A DNA stretch of 28,528 nt from Actinomycetota bacterium (GTDB lineage Bacteria; Actinomycetota; Actinomycetes; Nanopelagicales; Nanopelagicaceae): contig WLRE01000006.1 of NCBI GenBank assembly GCA_009698045.1, positions 1 to 28,528 on the forward strand, in the 5' to 3' direction. The notes beneath the pieces were generated by a model that saw only the letters and a program-made list of their open reading frames with translations, did no database searches and was not told the DNA's origin. Position 1 is the stretch's first letter. Each line of letters begins with the position of its first letter. Below are positions 8,811 to 15,897 of this stretch, piece by piece. The position numbers and the translations under genes are program-made.

Positions 8811-9350
8811 TTATTTGCTCTTTGCTCGCTTAAAACAGAGCACAAAGACCCCTACGACTTCACTCGGTTTGAGATAACCCCATTTGCGAGAGTCGGTGCT
8901 CTCTGCTTTGTTATCGCCTTCTACCCATAACCCTAAATCTCCGGCCATAAATGCCGCTGAACCTTGGGCAAAATTGCGAGCGATGCGAACCGTGTCCTCA
9001 GAGAATGAAGCGCTTGCAGTGGAATCACTTGCATGAGTCTCTTTATGTCCAAGAATCTCGGTAGTGCCGGGCGCATCGATTCGACGCAAGCGTTTAATCT
9101 GCAAGAAATCGGTGGGTTCAGTTCCTTGCGTGTCACTCGAGGTGAGAAAGCCAAATGCGCGACGTTGAATGAGAAGAACTTTGCCTTGAAGCGCGCGCAG
9201 ATTGGCGCGAGATTTGGATTGTCGCTTCGCTGATGCCGATGGTGGTGCAATCTTGATGGTGCGAAAGAGCGCCCAATCGCCATCATTGAGAAAGGGGCTC
9301 ATAGAGTTTCCAGATACCCGTACCGTCTTAAATCCCATCGCTAATGCCAT
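8811..9350 (-). CDS. sodX: Nickel superoxide dismutase maturation protease (SodX, S26 signal-peptidase family)
   Basis: A serine peptidase of the signal peptidase I family which, next to sodN, is expected to remove the NiSOD propeptide so that His1 can bind nickel. The nucleophile motif VSGNSMSPFLNDGD lies near the N-terminus; GKVLLIQRR and LQIKRLRRI resemble the lysine-bearing strands; the C-terminal box VEGDNKAESTDSRKWGYL matches the GDN-x-x-STDSR-x-FG pattern of this family. There is no obvious transmembrane anchor, as in known SodX. An Ser/Thr-rich insertion lies in the middle (about residues 70-105). Start choice: the frame is open from TTG 9368, but ATG 9350 precedes the conserved part and has GATACT 6 nt upstream. 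Divergent from sodN. Confidence 0.85.
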   Translation of the reverse strand: MALAMGFKTVRVSGNSMSPFLNDGDWALFRTIKIAPPSASAKRQSKSRANLRALQGKVLLIQRRAFGFLTSSDTQGTEPTDFLQIKRLRRIDAPGTTEILGHKETHASDSTASASFSEDTVRIARNFAQGSAAFMAGDLGLWVEGDNKAESTDSRKWGYLKPSEVVGVFVLCFKRAKSK

Positions 9351-9429
9351 GGGTGAAGTATCTCGCAAAGGTTATGAAGAAGCTGGCTCTGCAGGGGCTA
9401 TGGCTCCGTAGTATTCTTGGCCCACGCCA

Positions 9430-9444
9430 TCCAGATTCTCTGGA
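9430..9444. promoter_or_regulatory. Inverted repeat between sodX and sodN
   Basis: TCCAGA-TTC-TCTGGA is a perfect 6-bp inverted repeat with a 3-nt spacer, 25 nt before the sodN start codon. It is placed where an operator or a 5' UTR hairpin would sit. It does not look like a Nur or Fur box that I can recall. A possible -10 (TAGTAT) lies at 9409-9414. Confidence 0.35.
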
Positions 9445-9469
9445 ATCAACAATTAATGACGGAGAGAAA

Positions 9470-9898
9470 ATGAAGATTTCATCAGCTGTCTCATCAGTTT
9501 TCAAGAATGCAATTGAACCAAAGAGCGTCGCTTTCGCACACTGCGATCTACCTTGCGGTGTCTATGACCCAGCACAGGCAAAGATTGAAGCGCTCTCTGT
9601 AAAAGCAACCATGGAGAAGTACGCAGCTTCATCAGATGTTGATTTCAAATCTCGCGCAGTTGCAATCAAGGAAGAGCGTTCAGAGCTCGTTAAGCACCAC
9701 CTCTGGGTTCTCTGGACCGACTATTTCAAAGCACCACACTTCGAGGCATATCCACAACTCAATGCCCTCTTCAATGAGGCAACAAAGCTTGCCGGTGCCG
9801 GTGGCACTAAGGGCACCAATGATGTTGCAGTTGCAGATAAGTTAATCGCAAAGATTGATGAAATCGCAGAGATCTTCTGGGCCACAAAGAAGGCATAA
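9470..9898 (+). CDS. sodN: Nickel superoxide dismutase precursor (NiSOD)
   Basis: A 142-residue precursor of the cytoplasmic homohexameric Ni enzyme that dismutates superoxide. The nickel hook HCDLPCGVYDP is present complete; the His becomes the N-terminus after removal of about 23 residues (cleavage after SVAFA). The rest (KHHLWVLWTDYFKAPHFEAYP, then EIFWATKKA at the end) follows the family closely, and the length is normal. The reading frame is open further upstream, but ATG 9470 has GGAGAG 3 nt before it and gives the expected propeptide. The maturation protease gene is divergent. A strong terminator follows 15 nt after the stop. Oxidative-stress and nickel control are possible but no known box is seen. 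Confidence 0.97.
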   Translation: MKISSAVSSVFKNAIEPKSVAFAHCDLPCGVYDPAQAKIEALSVKATMEKYAASSDVDFKSRAVAIKEERSELVKHHLWVLWTDYFKAPHFEAYPQLNALFNEATKLAGAGGTKGTNDVAVADKLIAKIDEIAEIFWATKKA

Positions 9899-9913
9899 CT
9901 AGCGTTAAGTAAG

Positions 9914-9942
9914 AAGCCTCCGTTTATGCGGAGGCTTTTTTA
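9914..9942 (+). terminator. Rho-independent terminator of sodN
   Basis: Perfect 9-bp stem AAGCCTCCG / CGGAGGCTT with loop TTTATG, followed by TTTTTA. It closes the monocistronic sodN transcript just before the convergent zinc-ribbon gene. Confidence 0.93.
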
Positions 9943-9949
9943 TTGAAAT

Positions 9950-10141
9950 CTAGTTAGAAATTATTGCGATATTTACTGAGGCAGCTGATGCAGCCGGTGT
10001 ATCTGGTATCGGACAGGGCGCACCATCACAACAATTTGTCTTCATGTGGCAGTTAGGGCAGAGCCAACGAGTGGAGACTGGATCGTAGGGTTGACCGCAG
10101 AAATCACAGGGCATCTGATTATTTGCAGAACTTGAACTCAT
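9950..10141 (-). CDS. Small zinc-ribbon protein
   Basis: A 63-residue protein with CDFC (about residues 12-15), LCPNC (27-31), then NCCDGAPC (36-43), so at least four and up to seven cysteines in zinc-knuckle spacing. The motif DPVSTRWLCPNCHMKTNCC looks conserved rather than random. The C-terminal 20 residues are Ala/Ser/Ile-rich. Only 3 nt separate its start from the stop of the thioesterase gene, so the two are co-transcribed and probably coupled. ATG at the tenth codon is an alternative start nearer the first Cys pair. No function is assigned; a nucleic-acid or protein-binding role is inference. Confidence 0.7.
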   Translation of the reverse strand: MSSSSANNQMPCDFCGQPYDPVSTRWLCPNCHMKTNCCDGAPCPIPDTPAASAASVNIAIISN

Positions 10142-10144
10142 AAA

Positions 10145-10555
10145 TTATCCCGCTTCACTCATTACGGATTCAGCGGCAATGCGCGCCATATAGGAGACGC
10201 GATCGACCACTTTTCGAGTTAGATTCGCTGACGCGATCAATCGAGAGCCATGATGAACTTCTACATTGAAATCTAGAATTGGGCCATCAATATCCACACA
10301 AGTGGCATGGGCACGAATCTCTGCGCCAACACCGACCGTTCCAGAAATGGCGAGCACTAATTCTTGAGTAACTGATGTTTCACCAGAGGCGAAGTGTTCG
10401 GCAAGGGCTGCGCTGCACGCACCTTCCATCAGGTTTGTCAGGACCGTTGGATCGACAACGGGTAGATCGTTATGAGCTTGCGCTACCGAAGTATCTCCGG
10501 GGCGGACGACGAGGGAGGCCATACCCATGGCGCCGCGCACATCGTCGAATTTCAT
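10145..10555 (-). CDS. Hotdog-fold thioesterase-like protein
   Basis: A 136-residue protein with the pattern of the FlK/PaaI group of acyl-CoA thioesterases: VVDPTVLTNLMEGACSAAL (helix with the acidic residue), then SVTQELVLAISGTVGVGAEI and FNVEVHHGSRLIASANLTRK, which form the long strands of the hotdog. Physiological substrate unknown; these enzymes hydrolyse small or aromatic acyl-CoA thioesters. It precedes the zinc-ribbon gene by 3 nt. A leaderless -10, TAAGTT, lies 7 nt upstream of ATG 10555, and no Shine-Dalgarno is present, so it has its own promoter rather than depending on the sigR-rsrA operon 66 bases upstream. Confidence 0.75.
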   Translation of the reverse strand: MKFDDVRGAMGMASLVVRPGDTSVAQAHNDLPVVDPTVLTNLMEGACSAALAEHFASGETSVTQELVLAISGTVGVGAEIRAHATCVDIDGPILDFNVEVHHGSRLIASANLTRKVVDRVSYMARIAAESVMSEAG

Positions 10556-10562
10556 AAGTGTT

Positions 10563-10568
10563 AACTTA
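10563..10568 (-). promoter_or_regulatory. -10 box of leaderless gene (TAAGTT)
   Basis: TAAGTT ends 7 nt before the ATG at 10555 and matches TANNNT. It lies between the anti-sigma gene and the thioesterase gene on the same strand. Confidence 0.5.
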
Positions 10569-10621
10569 ATCGAATCTATTTCTCCAGCTGGGTAAGACTC
10601 GAATGAGTCGTAGACAATTAA

Positions 10622-11062
10622 TTAAAAATCGTGCCTGATCTCATGAGATGTCTCGATTTCAACGTGAGTTTCACCATCAATCGTAATTTCGGTTCGACTA
10701 TAGGTCGTGGTGACCTGCGTGCTGACGCCAGGCAATCCGCCTAAATTCAAACCAGCGAAGCCTGCTTGTGCTGCCATCTGTGCTGCTAGAAGTTCGGTCT
10801 GTTCGTGCAGCCGCTGCTGCAACTCTTCTGGTGCTTGTTCGCAACATTCATTAGTCATGTATTTCTTGAGGGTATTTAGAACTTCTCGCTCATGCGCCAT
10901 CTCACTCTCGCAAGGCGAGCACTCTTGGAAATGGATAGTCAGGGATTCTCCGAATTCAGAATTAAAATCTTGAGAGATGTCGATTACGGCGCTAGTTTCG
11001 TCATCAAGGATAAGAGTGATGAAGGCGAGTGCTTGATCGCAATTAACTTTATTTTGGTTCAT
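10622..11062 (-). CDS. rsrA: RsrA/RshA-like zinc-binding anti-sigma factor
   Basis: A 146-residue redox-sensing anti-sigma factor expected to hold the SigR-type sigma factor inactive until thiol oxidation releases zinc. The ZAS signature H-x3-C-x2-C is seen as HFQECSPC (His44, Cys48, Cys51), with an N-terminal Cys8 as the fourth ligand and a Cys-Cys pair (73-74) in the place of the C61/C62 pair of RsrA. The region EQAPEELQQRLHEQ also fits. The C-terminal 50 residues are longer than in RsrA (about 105 residues) and end in a TETSHEIRHDF tail of unknown role. Its start overlaps the sigma gene by 4 bases (ATGA), so the ratio of the two proteins is coupled. Confidence 0.9.
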   Translation of the reverse strand: MNQNKVNCDQALAFITLILDDETSAVIDISQDFNSEFGESLTIHFQECSPCESEMAHEREVLNTLKKYMTNECCEQAPEELQQRLHEQTELLAAQMAAQAGFAGLNLGGLPGVSTQVTTTYSRTEITIDGETHVEIETSHEIRHDF

Positions 11063-11751
11063 GACTTCTTCTCCTTGCTGGGCGCGGCAGGAGCGCCGCT
11101 CTTCACAAATCCTCGATCTTTGGCGTAATCAGTAAGTAGTGTGCGTAGAAGTTTGCGACCACGATGCAATCTAGACATGATGGTTCCGGCAGGGACTTCT
11201 AGGATTTCTGCAATCTCCTTATAGGAATATCCCTCAACATCGGCGAAGTAAACCGCCATACGAAATTCTTCAGGAATTTCAGCTAGTGCGCGCTTTACAT
11301 CACCATCGGGCAAATTTTCTAGAACTTCATCTTCCGCTGACTTTCCTTGATCGCTGGTGTGGCTAGCCGCTTTATGAATCTGCCAATCTTCTAACTCAGA
11401 AGAACCAATGAGTGGTTGGCGCTGGGCTTTGCGATAAGAGTTAATAAAAGTAGTGGAGAGAATGCGGTAGAGCCAGGCTTTGAGATTAGTGCCCTCTTGA
11501 AATTGATGAAAAGAGGTAAAAGCTTTGGCATAAGTATCTTGAACAAGATCCTGGGCATCGTGCGCATTCTTGGTGTAGCGAAGCGCCGCGGAATACAACT
11601 GACTGGAATATTGAAATGCATCGCGCTCAAAGCGCGCCTTCTGCTCCGTAATCTGCTCAGCAGTGACCGGGCGGCGAATATCTATCTCGGTAGATGCATC
11701 GCTGCCTGAGAGAACTAGATCAGATGTCATTGGTCGTAAGGCTACCGCCAC
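11059..11751 (-). CDS. sigR: SigR/SigH-type ECF sigma factor
   Basis: A 230-residue group IV sigma factor that directs RNA polymerase to thiol-oxidative-stress promoters (SigR of Streptomyces, SigH of mycobacteria). Region 2 reads YSAALRYTKNAHDAQDLVQDTY and continues to LKAWLYRILSTTFINSYRK; region 4 reads FRMAVYFADVEGYSYKEIAE and TIMSRLHRGRKLLR. The N-terminus is about 30 residues longer than the core. GTG 11751 has GGAG 4 nt upstream, preferred over ATG 11730. The gene is coupled to rsrA, and its own promoter matches the SigR consensus exactly (GGGAAT-N18-GTT at 11803-11829), implying positive autoregulation released by RsrA inactivation. Confident family call. Confidence 0.95.
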   Translation of the reverse strand: MAVALRPMTSDLVLSGSDASTEIDIRRPVTAEQITEQKARFERDAFQYSSQLYSAALRYTKNAHDAQDLVQDTYAKAFTSFHQFQEGTNLKAWLYRILSTTFINSYRKAQRQPLIGSSELEDWQIHKAASHTSDQGKSAEDEVLENLPDGDVKRALAEIPEEFRMAVYFADVEGYSYKEIAEILEVPAGTIMSRLHRGRKLLRTLLTDYAKDRGFVKSGAPAAPSKEKKS

Positions 11752-11802
11752 ATTGCTCCAATCCAGAGAGGAGATTTTGTTCCATGATTGCTACCGACCT
11801 AT

Positions 11803-11829
11803 AACGCCCGAGCCATCGCTTTTATTCCC
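11803..11829 (-). promoter_or_regulatory. SigR-type autoregulatory promoter
   Basis: On the minus strand: GGGAAT (-35), 18 nt, GTT (-10). This is the SigR/SigH consensus as known from Streptomyces and mycobacteria. It lies between the HMCES stop and sigR, giving a leader of about 45 nt with its own Shine-Dalgarno. Confidence 0.8.
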
Positions 11830-11838
11830 GGTTCATTC

Positions 11839-12624
11839 CTAGAAGAGCGTTTCGGGCTCCCCTAGCTCTATCGGCACTATCAACTCGGGGCCATTGTTGC
11901 GCACGAAGTTAACGCGAGTAGAGACCGGATCTGCCTGAAGAGCGCCAGTGGGATCGGGAAACTCCAAGAGTTCGCGAATGGCATCGATCTCACGAAGCTC
12001 TGGATCAAGCCAGGTATCCCAACGATCGCGAGGCAAAAAGGTGGGCATGCGATGATGGATTGGAGCTAACTTTCCTACTGCCTCACGAGTAATGATTGCA
12101 GCGCTCTCAAATATTTCGCCGTTGGAATCTATCCAGGAATCATAAATGCCAGCAAATAATAAATGCTTGCTTACCGCAGATTCGGAGTCAGGAATAGAAT
12201 GGATATTTTGAATACTATGAATATAGAACGGCTGCTTCGGTGGGAAGTCGCCCATCTCGGTTGCCCATTCGTAATAACCAGTAGCCGGAATTAGACAACG
12301 ACGAGAACGAAAAGCGCTTCGAAAAGTTGGTTTCTCATGAACTGTTTCGGTACGTGCATTGATGGCTTGTGACTGCGATTTAATTGCGCTCTCACGATCT
12401 TTCGCCCACGGTGCAATAAGTCCCCATGAAACGGTCGTGAGTTCGCGCGCATTCGTACCGTCATCTGCGCCAGCCTTAGCGGAGTTGGCCTTGATCATAT
12501 AAATCGGACGAGTAGGAGCAATGTTCCAATCGGCCGGAAGAGTAGGCCCGTTATAGCCAACTGTTATTGCAAACTCCTCGATTAAATCTCCGGGAGAGGC
12601 TGCAAGAGCAAAGCGACCACACAT
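11839..12624 (-). CDS. yedK: HMCES/YedK-type abasic-site DNA-protein crosslink protein (SRAP)
   Basis: A 261-residue SOS-response-associated peptidase family protein that covalently caps abasic sites in single-stranded DNA through Cys2. The start MCGRFAL places Cys2 exactly as required, since the initiator Met is removed. NIAPTRP, NARTETVHEKPTFRSAF, RRCLIPATGYYEW and the HHRMP motif with the catalytic His are all present. Length is usual for the family, with one insertion of low conservation near residue 150. The ATG at 12624 has TAATCT 6 nt upstream, a leaderless promoter interleaved with that of aroA. In mycobacteria the gene also lies next to aroA. Confidence 0.95.
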   Translation of the reverse strand: MCGRFALAASPGDLIEEFAITVGYNGPTLPADWNIAPTRPIYMIKANSAKAGADDGTNARELTTVSWGLIAPWAKDRESAIKSQSQAINARTETVHEKPTFRSAFRSRRCLIPATGYYEWATEMGDFPPKQPFYIHSIQNIHSIPDSESAVSKHLLFAGIYDSWIDSNGEIFESAAIITREAVGKLAPIHHRMPTFLPRDRWDTWLDPELREIDAIRELLEFPDPTGALQADPVSTRVNFVRNNGPELIVPIELGEPETLF

Positions 12625-12630
12625 AGCGCA

Positions 12631-12636
12631 AGATTA
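12631..12636 (-). promoter_or_regulatory. -10 box of leaderless HMCES gene (TAATCT)
   Basis: TAATCT ends 6 nt before the ATG at 12624. Only 52 bases separate the two divergent start codons, so its -35 region (about 12654-12659) lies beside the aroA -10. Confidence 0.6.
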
Positions 12637-12663
12637 CTCGACCGCCGTTACGAAGTGCTCGGG

Positions 12664-12669
12664 TAGACT
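12664..12669 (+). promoter_or_regulatory. -10 box of leaderless aroA (TAGACT)
   Basis: TAGACT ends 7 nt before the ATG at 12677. Its -35 region (about 12641-12646) abuts the opposite promoter's -10, so the two polymerases could exclude one another. Confidence 0.6.
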
Positions 12670-12676
12670 TAAGGCA

Positions 12677-14023
12677 ATGAGTTCATCTGAAAGTCTCAAG
12701 AAGAGCGACGATAACGCCGCAGGTACTGGCGATGAGGCGAGCCATGAACTCTGGCTGGCTCCCTATCGTGGTCAACAACCCATCGATAAGACCATAACAA
12801 TTCCGGGTTCGAAATCAGTTACTAATCGCGCACTTATCTTGGCAGCGCTCGCAGATTCACCTTCACTACTTCGCAAGCCACTGCACTCGCGCGATTCATC
12901 ACTCATGATTGCTGGACTTAAAGCGCTGGGCTGTGGAATTGAAATTGGCGACAATGGCGATATCACTGTTAATCCGGCGCCGCTAATGGGTCCTACATCT
13001 GTTGATGTGGGTAACGCTGGCACAGTGATGCGCTTCTTGCCGCCACTTGCAGCAATGGCGCAAGGGCTTGTGCATTTTGATGGCGATCCTCGTTCACATG
13101 AACGGCCACTTGGTCCAGTCATCGCCGCGCTTGAAGATCTCGGCGTCACAATCGAACATGGCAATCGATATTCACTGCCTATGACAATTAATGCGCATGG
13201 CGCACTACGTGGTGGAGATATTGATGTAGATGCCAGTGCCTCTAGCCAATTTGTCTCTGCGCTTTTACTTGTTGGCCCAGCCATGAAAGAGGGAATAACT
13301 CTTCACGATATCGGTGCGACTCTGCCATCAATGCCGCACATTGATATGACGGTACAGATGCTCCGCGATTTTGGGGCAACAGTAGATATTTCATATTCGC
13401 CAGAAGGAAAACATATCTGGAAGGTTCATCCAGGAACTCTGCACGGAAAAGATTTGATCATTGAACCCGATCTCTCTAATGCCGCGCCATTTATGGCGGC
13501 GGCTATGATCTGCGGCGGCTCAGTAACTATCTCTGATTGGCCGGCACAGACCACACAACCTGGCGATCAATTGCGCCGCATCTTCGCTTCGATGGGCGCG
13601 AGCGTTGAAATGACTTCTATGGGATTGCGTATTACTGGTGGCGAATCAATTCATGGAATTGATGTGGACCTTCATGATGTGGGTGAGCTAACTCCTTCTA
13701 TCGCCGCTGTTGCCGCACTTGCGGATTCACCTTCTTCGCTGCGCGGAATCTCACACCTGCGATTACACGAAACGGATCGTTTAGCAGCACTTGCCGCAGA
13801 GCTCAACGCCCTTGGCGGAGATGTCGATGAAGAAGAGAGCGCATTACATATCTCTCCCGCTCCATTACATTCCGGAATTTTTCATACTTATGATGATCAT
13901 CGCTTGGCAACAGCGGGAGCGATGCTTGGTCTAGCGGTCCAGGGCATCAAGGTTGAAAACATTGCTACGACCCAAAAAACTCTTCCTGATTTCCCCGGCG
14001 CGTGGACGGCTCTGCTCTCGTGA
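12677..14023 (+). CDS. aroA: 3-phosphoshikimate 1-carboxyvinyltransferase (EPSP synthase)
   Basis: A 448-residue cytoplasmic enzyme that transfers enolpyruvyl from PEP to shikimate-3-phosphate, the sixth step of chorismate synthesis. Visible motifs: PGSKSVTNRALILAAL (Lys/Ser substrate-binding, about 36-51), GNAGTVMRF (PEP loop, about 113-121), GDPRSHERPLGP, ASASSQFVSALLL, LRLHETDRLAALAAEL, and YDDHRLATAGAM (about 410-421). Length and order are normal. A 25-residue polar N-terminal extension precedes the core. The gene is leaderless, divergent from HMCES, and followed by rsgA after 16 nt. The GNAGT-x-x-RF region keeps Gly and Ala typical of enzymes with normal PEP affinity; I draw no conclusion on inhibitor tolerance. 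Confidence 0.97.
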   Translation: MSSSESLKKSDDNAAGTGDEASHELWLAPYRGQQPIDKTITIPGSKSVTNRALILAALADSPSLLRKPLHSRDSSLMIAGLKALGCGIEIGDNGDITVNPAPLMGPTSVDVGNAGTVMRFLPPLAAMAQGLVHFDGDPRSHERPLGPVIAALEDLGVTIEHGNRYSLPMTINAHGALRGGDIDVDASASSQFVSALLLVGPAMKEGITLHDIGATLPSMPHIDMTVQMLRDFGATVDISYSPEGKHIWKVHPGTLHGKDLIIEPDLSNAAPFMAAAMICGGSVTISDWPAQTTQPGDQLRRIFASMGASVEMTSMGLRITGGESIHGIDVDLHDVGELTPSIAAVAALADSPSSLRGISHLRLHETDRLAALAAELNALGGDVDEEESALHISPAPLHSGIFHTYDDHRLATAGAMLGLAVQGIKVENIATTQKTLPDFPGAWTALLS

Positions 14024-14039
14024 GCGTGAAGGCACAGTC

Positions 14040-15017
14040 GTGAGAAACGCCAGAAAGATGGATGAGGATGATGTCCGCTCTCGTCCGCCTCGCTCGACTC
14101 GTCCTCGCACTAAAGACCGACCTGATTATTCGGGGGCTCTCTCCGGAATGGTTATCGCTGTTGATCGTGGCCGCCTGACCTGCAACGTCAATGGTGAACG
14201 CATTACCGCCATGAAATCGCGCGAACTCGGCAAGAACTCAGTTGTGGTTGGTGATCACGTAGGAATTGTTGGAGATTTAACTGGTGACGCCGGAACGCTT
14301 GCTCGCATCGTAACGGTCGCCGAACGCCGCAATACCTTAACTCGCACAGTCGATGATGTTGCAACTATTGAACGAATGATCGTTGCCAATATCGATGTCA
14401 TGGGAATTGTCATTGCGGCTGCCAATCCCGAACCCCGTCATGGATTTGTTGATCGAGCTTTAGTTGTGGCTTTTGACCAGGGAATCACGCCAGTGATAAT
14501 TCTGACTAAGCGAGATCTAGCTGATGCTTCAGAGTTCTTACAGGGTTACCGAGATTTAAATATTCCTATCTATGAGACACAACGTGGCGCAGATTTAACA
14601 CCCATTCATGCGCTACTTGAAGGAAAGGTATCCGTGCTTCTCGGGCACTCAGGAGTCGGTAAATCCACACTCGTCAATGCACTGGTTACCGCATCAGATC
14701 GTCTGACCGGATCGGTCAACGAAGTTACTGGTCGCGGACGTCATACCTCATCAAGTGCCGTCGCCCTTGAACTCGATGATGGCAGCGGTTGGATTATTGA
14801 TACGCCCGGAGTCCGCTCATTTGGTGTTGCTCATATTAAGACTGAACGCGTCTTAGGTGCTTTTGGTGAATTCGCAGAAGTGCTCGCCACTTGCCCAAAA
14901 AATTGCTCACATAACGAAGAAGATTGCGCTCTTAATTCTTGGCCAAATTTCACTGCTGACGAACTTTCGCGCCTTGATAGCTTGCGCAGAATTCTCGGTG
15001 GAGCCAAGAGTTCTTAA
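14040..15017 (+). CDS. rsgA: Ribosome small subunit-dependent GTPase A (RsgA)
   Basis: A 325-residue circularly permuted GTPase that matures and checks the 30S subunit. After a polar basic N-terminus comes the OB-fold (about 40-105), then the permuted G motifs: G4 TKRD (about 161-164), G1 GHSGVGKST (about 203-211), a switch GRGRHTSS in the place of GRGRHTT, and G3 DTPGVRSFG. The C-terminal zinc knuckle is C-P-K-N-C-S-H-x5-C, complete. The frame is open into aroA; GTG 14040 is chosen since GAAGG lies 8 nt upstream and the distance to the aroA stop is 16 nt. ATG 14058 is the alternative. Presumably co-transcribed with aroA. Confidence 0.95.
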   Translation: MRNARKMDEDDVRSRPPRSTRPRTKDRPDYSGALSGMVIAVDRGRLTCNVNGERITAMKSRELGKNSVVVGDHVGIVGDLTGDAGTLARIVTVAERRNTLTRTVDDVATIERMIVANIDVMGIVIAAANPEPRHGFVDRALVVAFDQGITPVIILTKRDLADASEFLQGYRDLNIPIYETQRGADLTPIHALLEGKVSVLLGHSGVGKSTLVNALVTASDRLTGSVNEVTGRGRHTSSSAVALELDDGSGWIIDTPGVRSFGVAHIKTERVLGAFGEFAEVLATCPKNCSHNEEDCALNSWPNFTADELSRLDSLRRILGGAKSS

Positions 15018-15019
15018 GT

Positions 15020-15025
15020 TACGAT
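15020..15025 (+). promoter_or_regulatory. -10 box of leaderless hisN (TACGAT)
   Basis: TACGAT ends 6 nt before the ATG at 15032 and begins 3 nt after the rsgA stop; any -35 would be inside rsgA. It lets hisN be expressed separately from aroA-rsgA. Confidence 0.55.
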
Positions 15026-15031
15026 GCGCAT

Positions 15032-15880
15032 ATGAGTAACTCTCGCCCTTACAGCGTCGCCGATGATCTCGCTCTCGCGCTGCGCTTAGCGACACTTGCT
15101 GATGAGATAACTCTTGCCCGCTTCATGTCACTCGATTTAGTAATTGAGACAAAGCCCGATTCAACCCCTGTTACCGATGCAGATAAAGCTGTTGAAAATG
15201 CAATCCGCGAAGTTTTAGCAATTGAACGACCCAATGACCTCATCGTGGGCGAAGAGTTCGGTGGAGTTGATGCACTCACTGGCTCAACAACTAGCGCCGG
15301 AAATAAACCGCACTACTGGGTTATTGATCCCATCGATGGAACTAAGAATTTTCTCCGTGGTATTCCCATCTGGGCAACACTCATTGCTCTCTCTAGCCCT
15401 AATAACGAAGTGATTGCTGGAGCGGTTAGCGCACCAGCTCTCTATCGTCGCTGGTATGCAGGCAAGAATTTAGGCGCGCATGTTCTAGAAAATGGCGAAC
15501 AACGTACGATTCGCGTCTCTCAAGTTTCGGCACTCGACAATGCGCAATTGGCTTACTCAGATCTCATTGGTTGGGGTTCACGTAAAGCGGCGTTCTTAGA
15601 TATTCAAAGTACGGTTTGGCGCACCCGTGCATTTGGAGATTTCTGGTCACATATGTTGGTCGCCGAAGGTGCAGTCGACATTGCCGTCGAACCTTCACTC
15701 TCGCTCTGGGATATGGCCGCTCTAGAAATTATCGTGCGCGAAGCAGGTGGCACCTTTACTAATCTTGAGGGAGTTCCTGGTTCACATGGTGGCAGCTTGG
15801 TTACCAGCAATGGCAAAGTTCATAAAGAGTTCTTGTCGCGGATCAATCAGCCAAAAAGTTCACAGGGTTCAAAGGGTTAG
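15032..15880 (+). CDS. hisN: Histidinol-phosphatase of the inositol monophosphatase family (HisN)
   Basis: A 282-residue Mg-dependent phosphatase. Motifs of the IMPase fold are in order: SDGE-box equivalent VGEEFGG (metal Glu), VIDPIDGTKNFLRGIP (metal Asp residues, about 105-120), and LWDMAALEIIVREAGG near residue 230. In actinobacteria this subgroup supplies the histidinol-phosphate phosphatase of histidine synthesis; the related inositol-phosphate activity cannot be excluded from sequence alone. It has its own leaderless promoter, follows rsgA by 14 nt and precedes the orphan membrane protein gene by 17 nt. Length normal. Confidence 0.88.
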   Translation: MSNSRPYSVADDLALALRLATLADEITLARFMSLDLVIETKPDSTPVTDADKAVENAIREVLAIERPNDLIVGEEFGGVDALTGSTTSAGNKPHYWVIDPIDGTKNFLRGIPIWATLIALSSPNNEVIAGAVSAPALYRRWYAGKNLGAHVLENGEQRTIRVSQVSALDNAQLAYSDLIGWGSRKAAFLDIQSTVWRTRAFGDFWSHMLVAEGAVDIAVEPSLSLWDMAALEIIVREAGGTFTNLEGVPGSHGGSLVTSNGKVHKEFLSRINQPKSSQGSKG

Positions 15881-15897
15881 CGATAACGCAATTGAAT

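Noticed and set aside
9461..9466. Upstream SodN start within the longer open frame (from 9344)
   Set aside because: The extra 42 codons overlap the sodX start on the other strand, and the Shine-Dalgarno plus family length favour ATG 9470.
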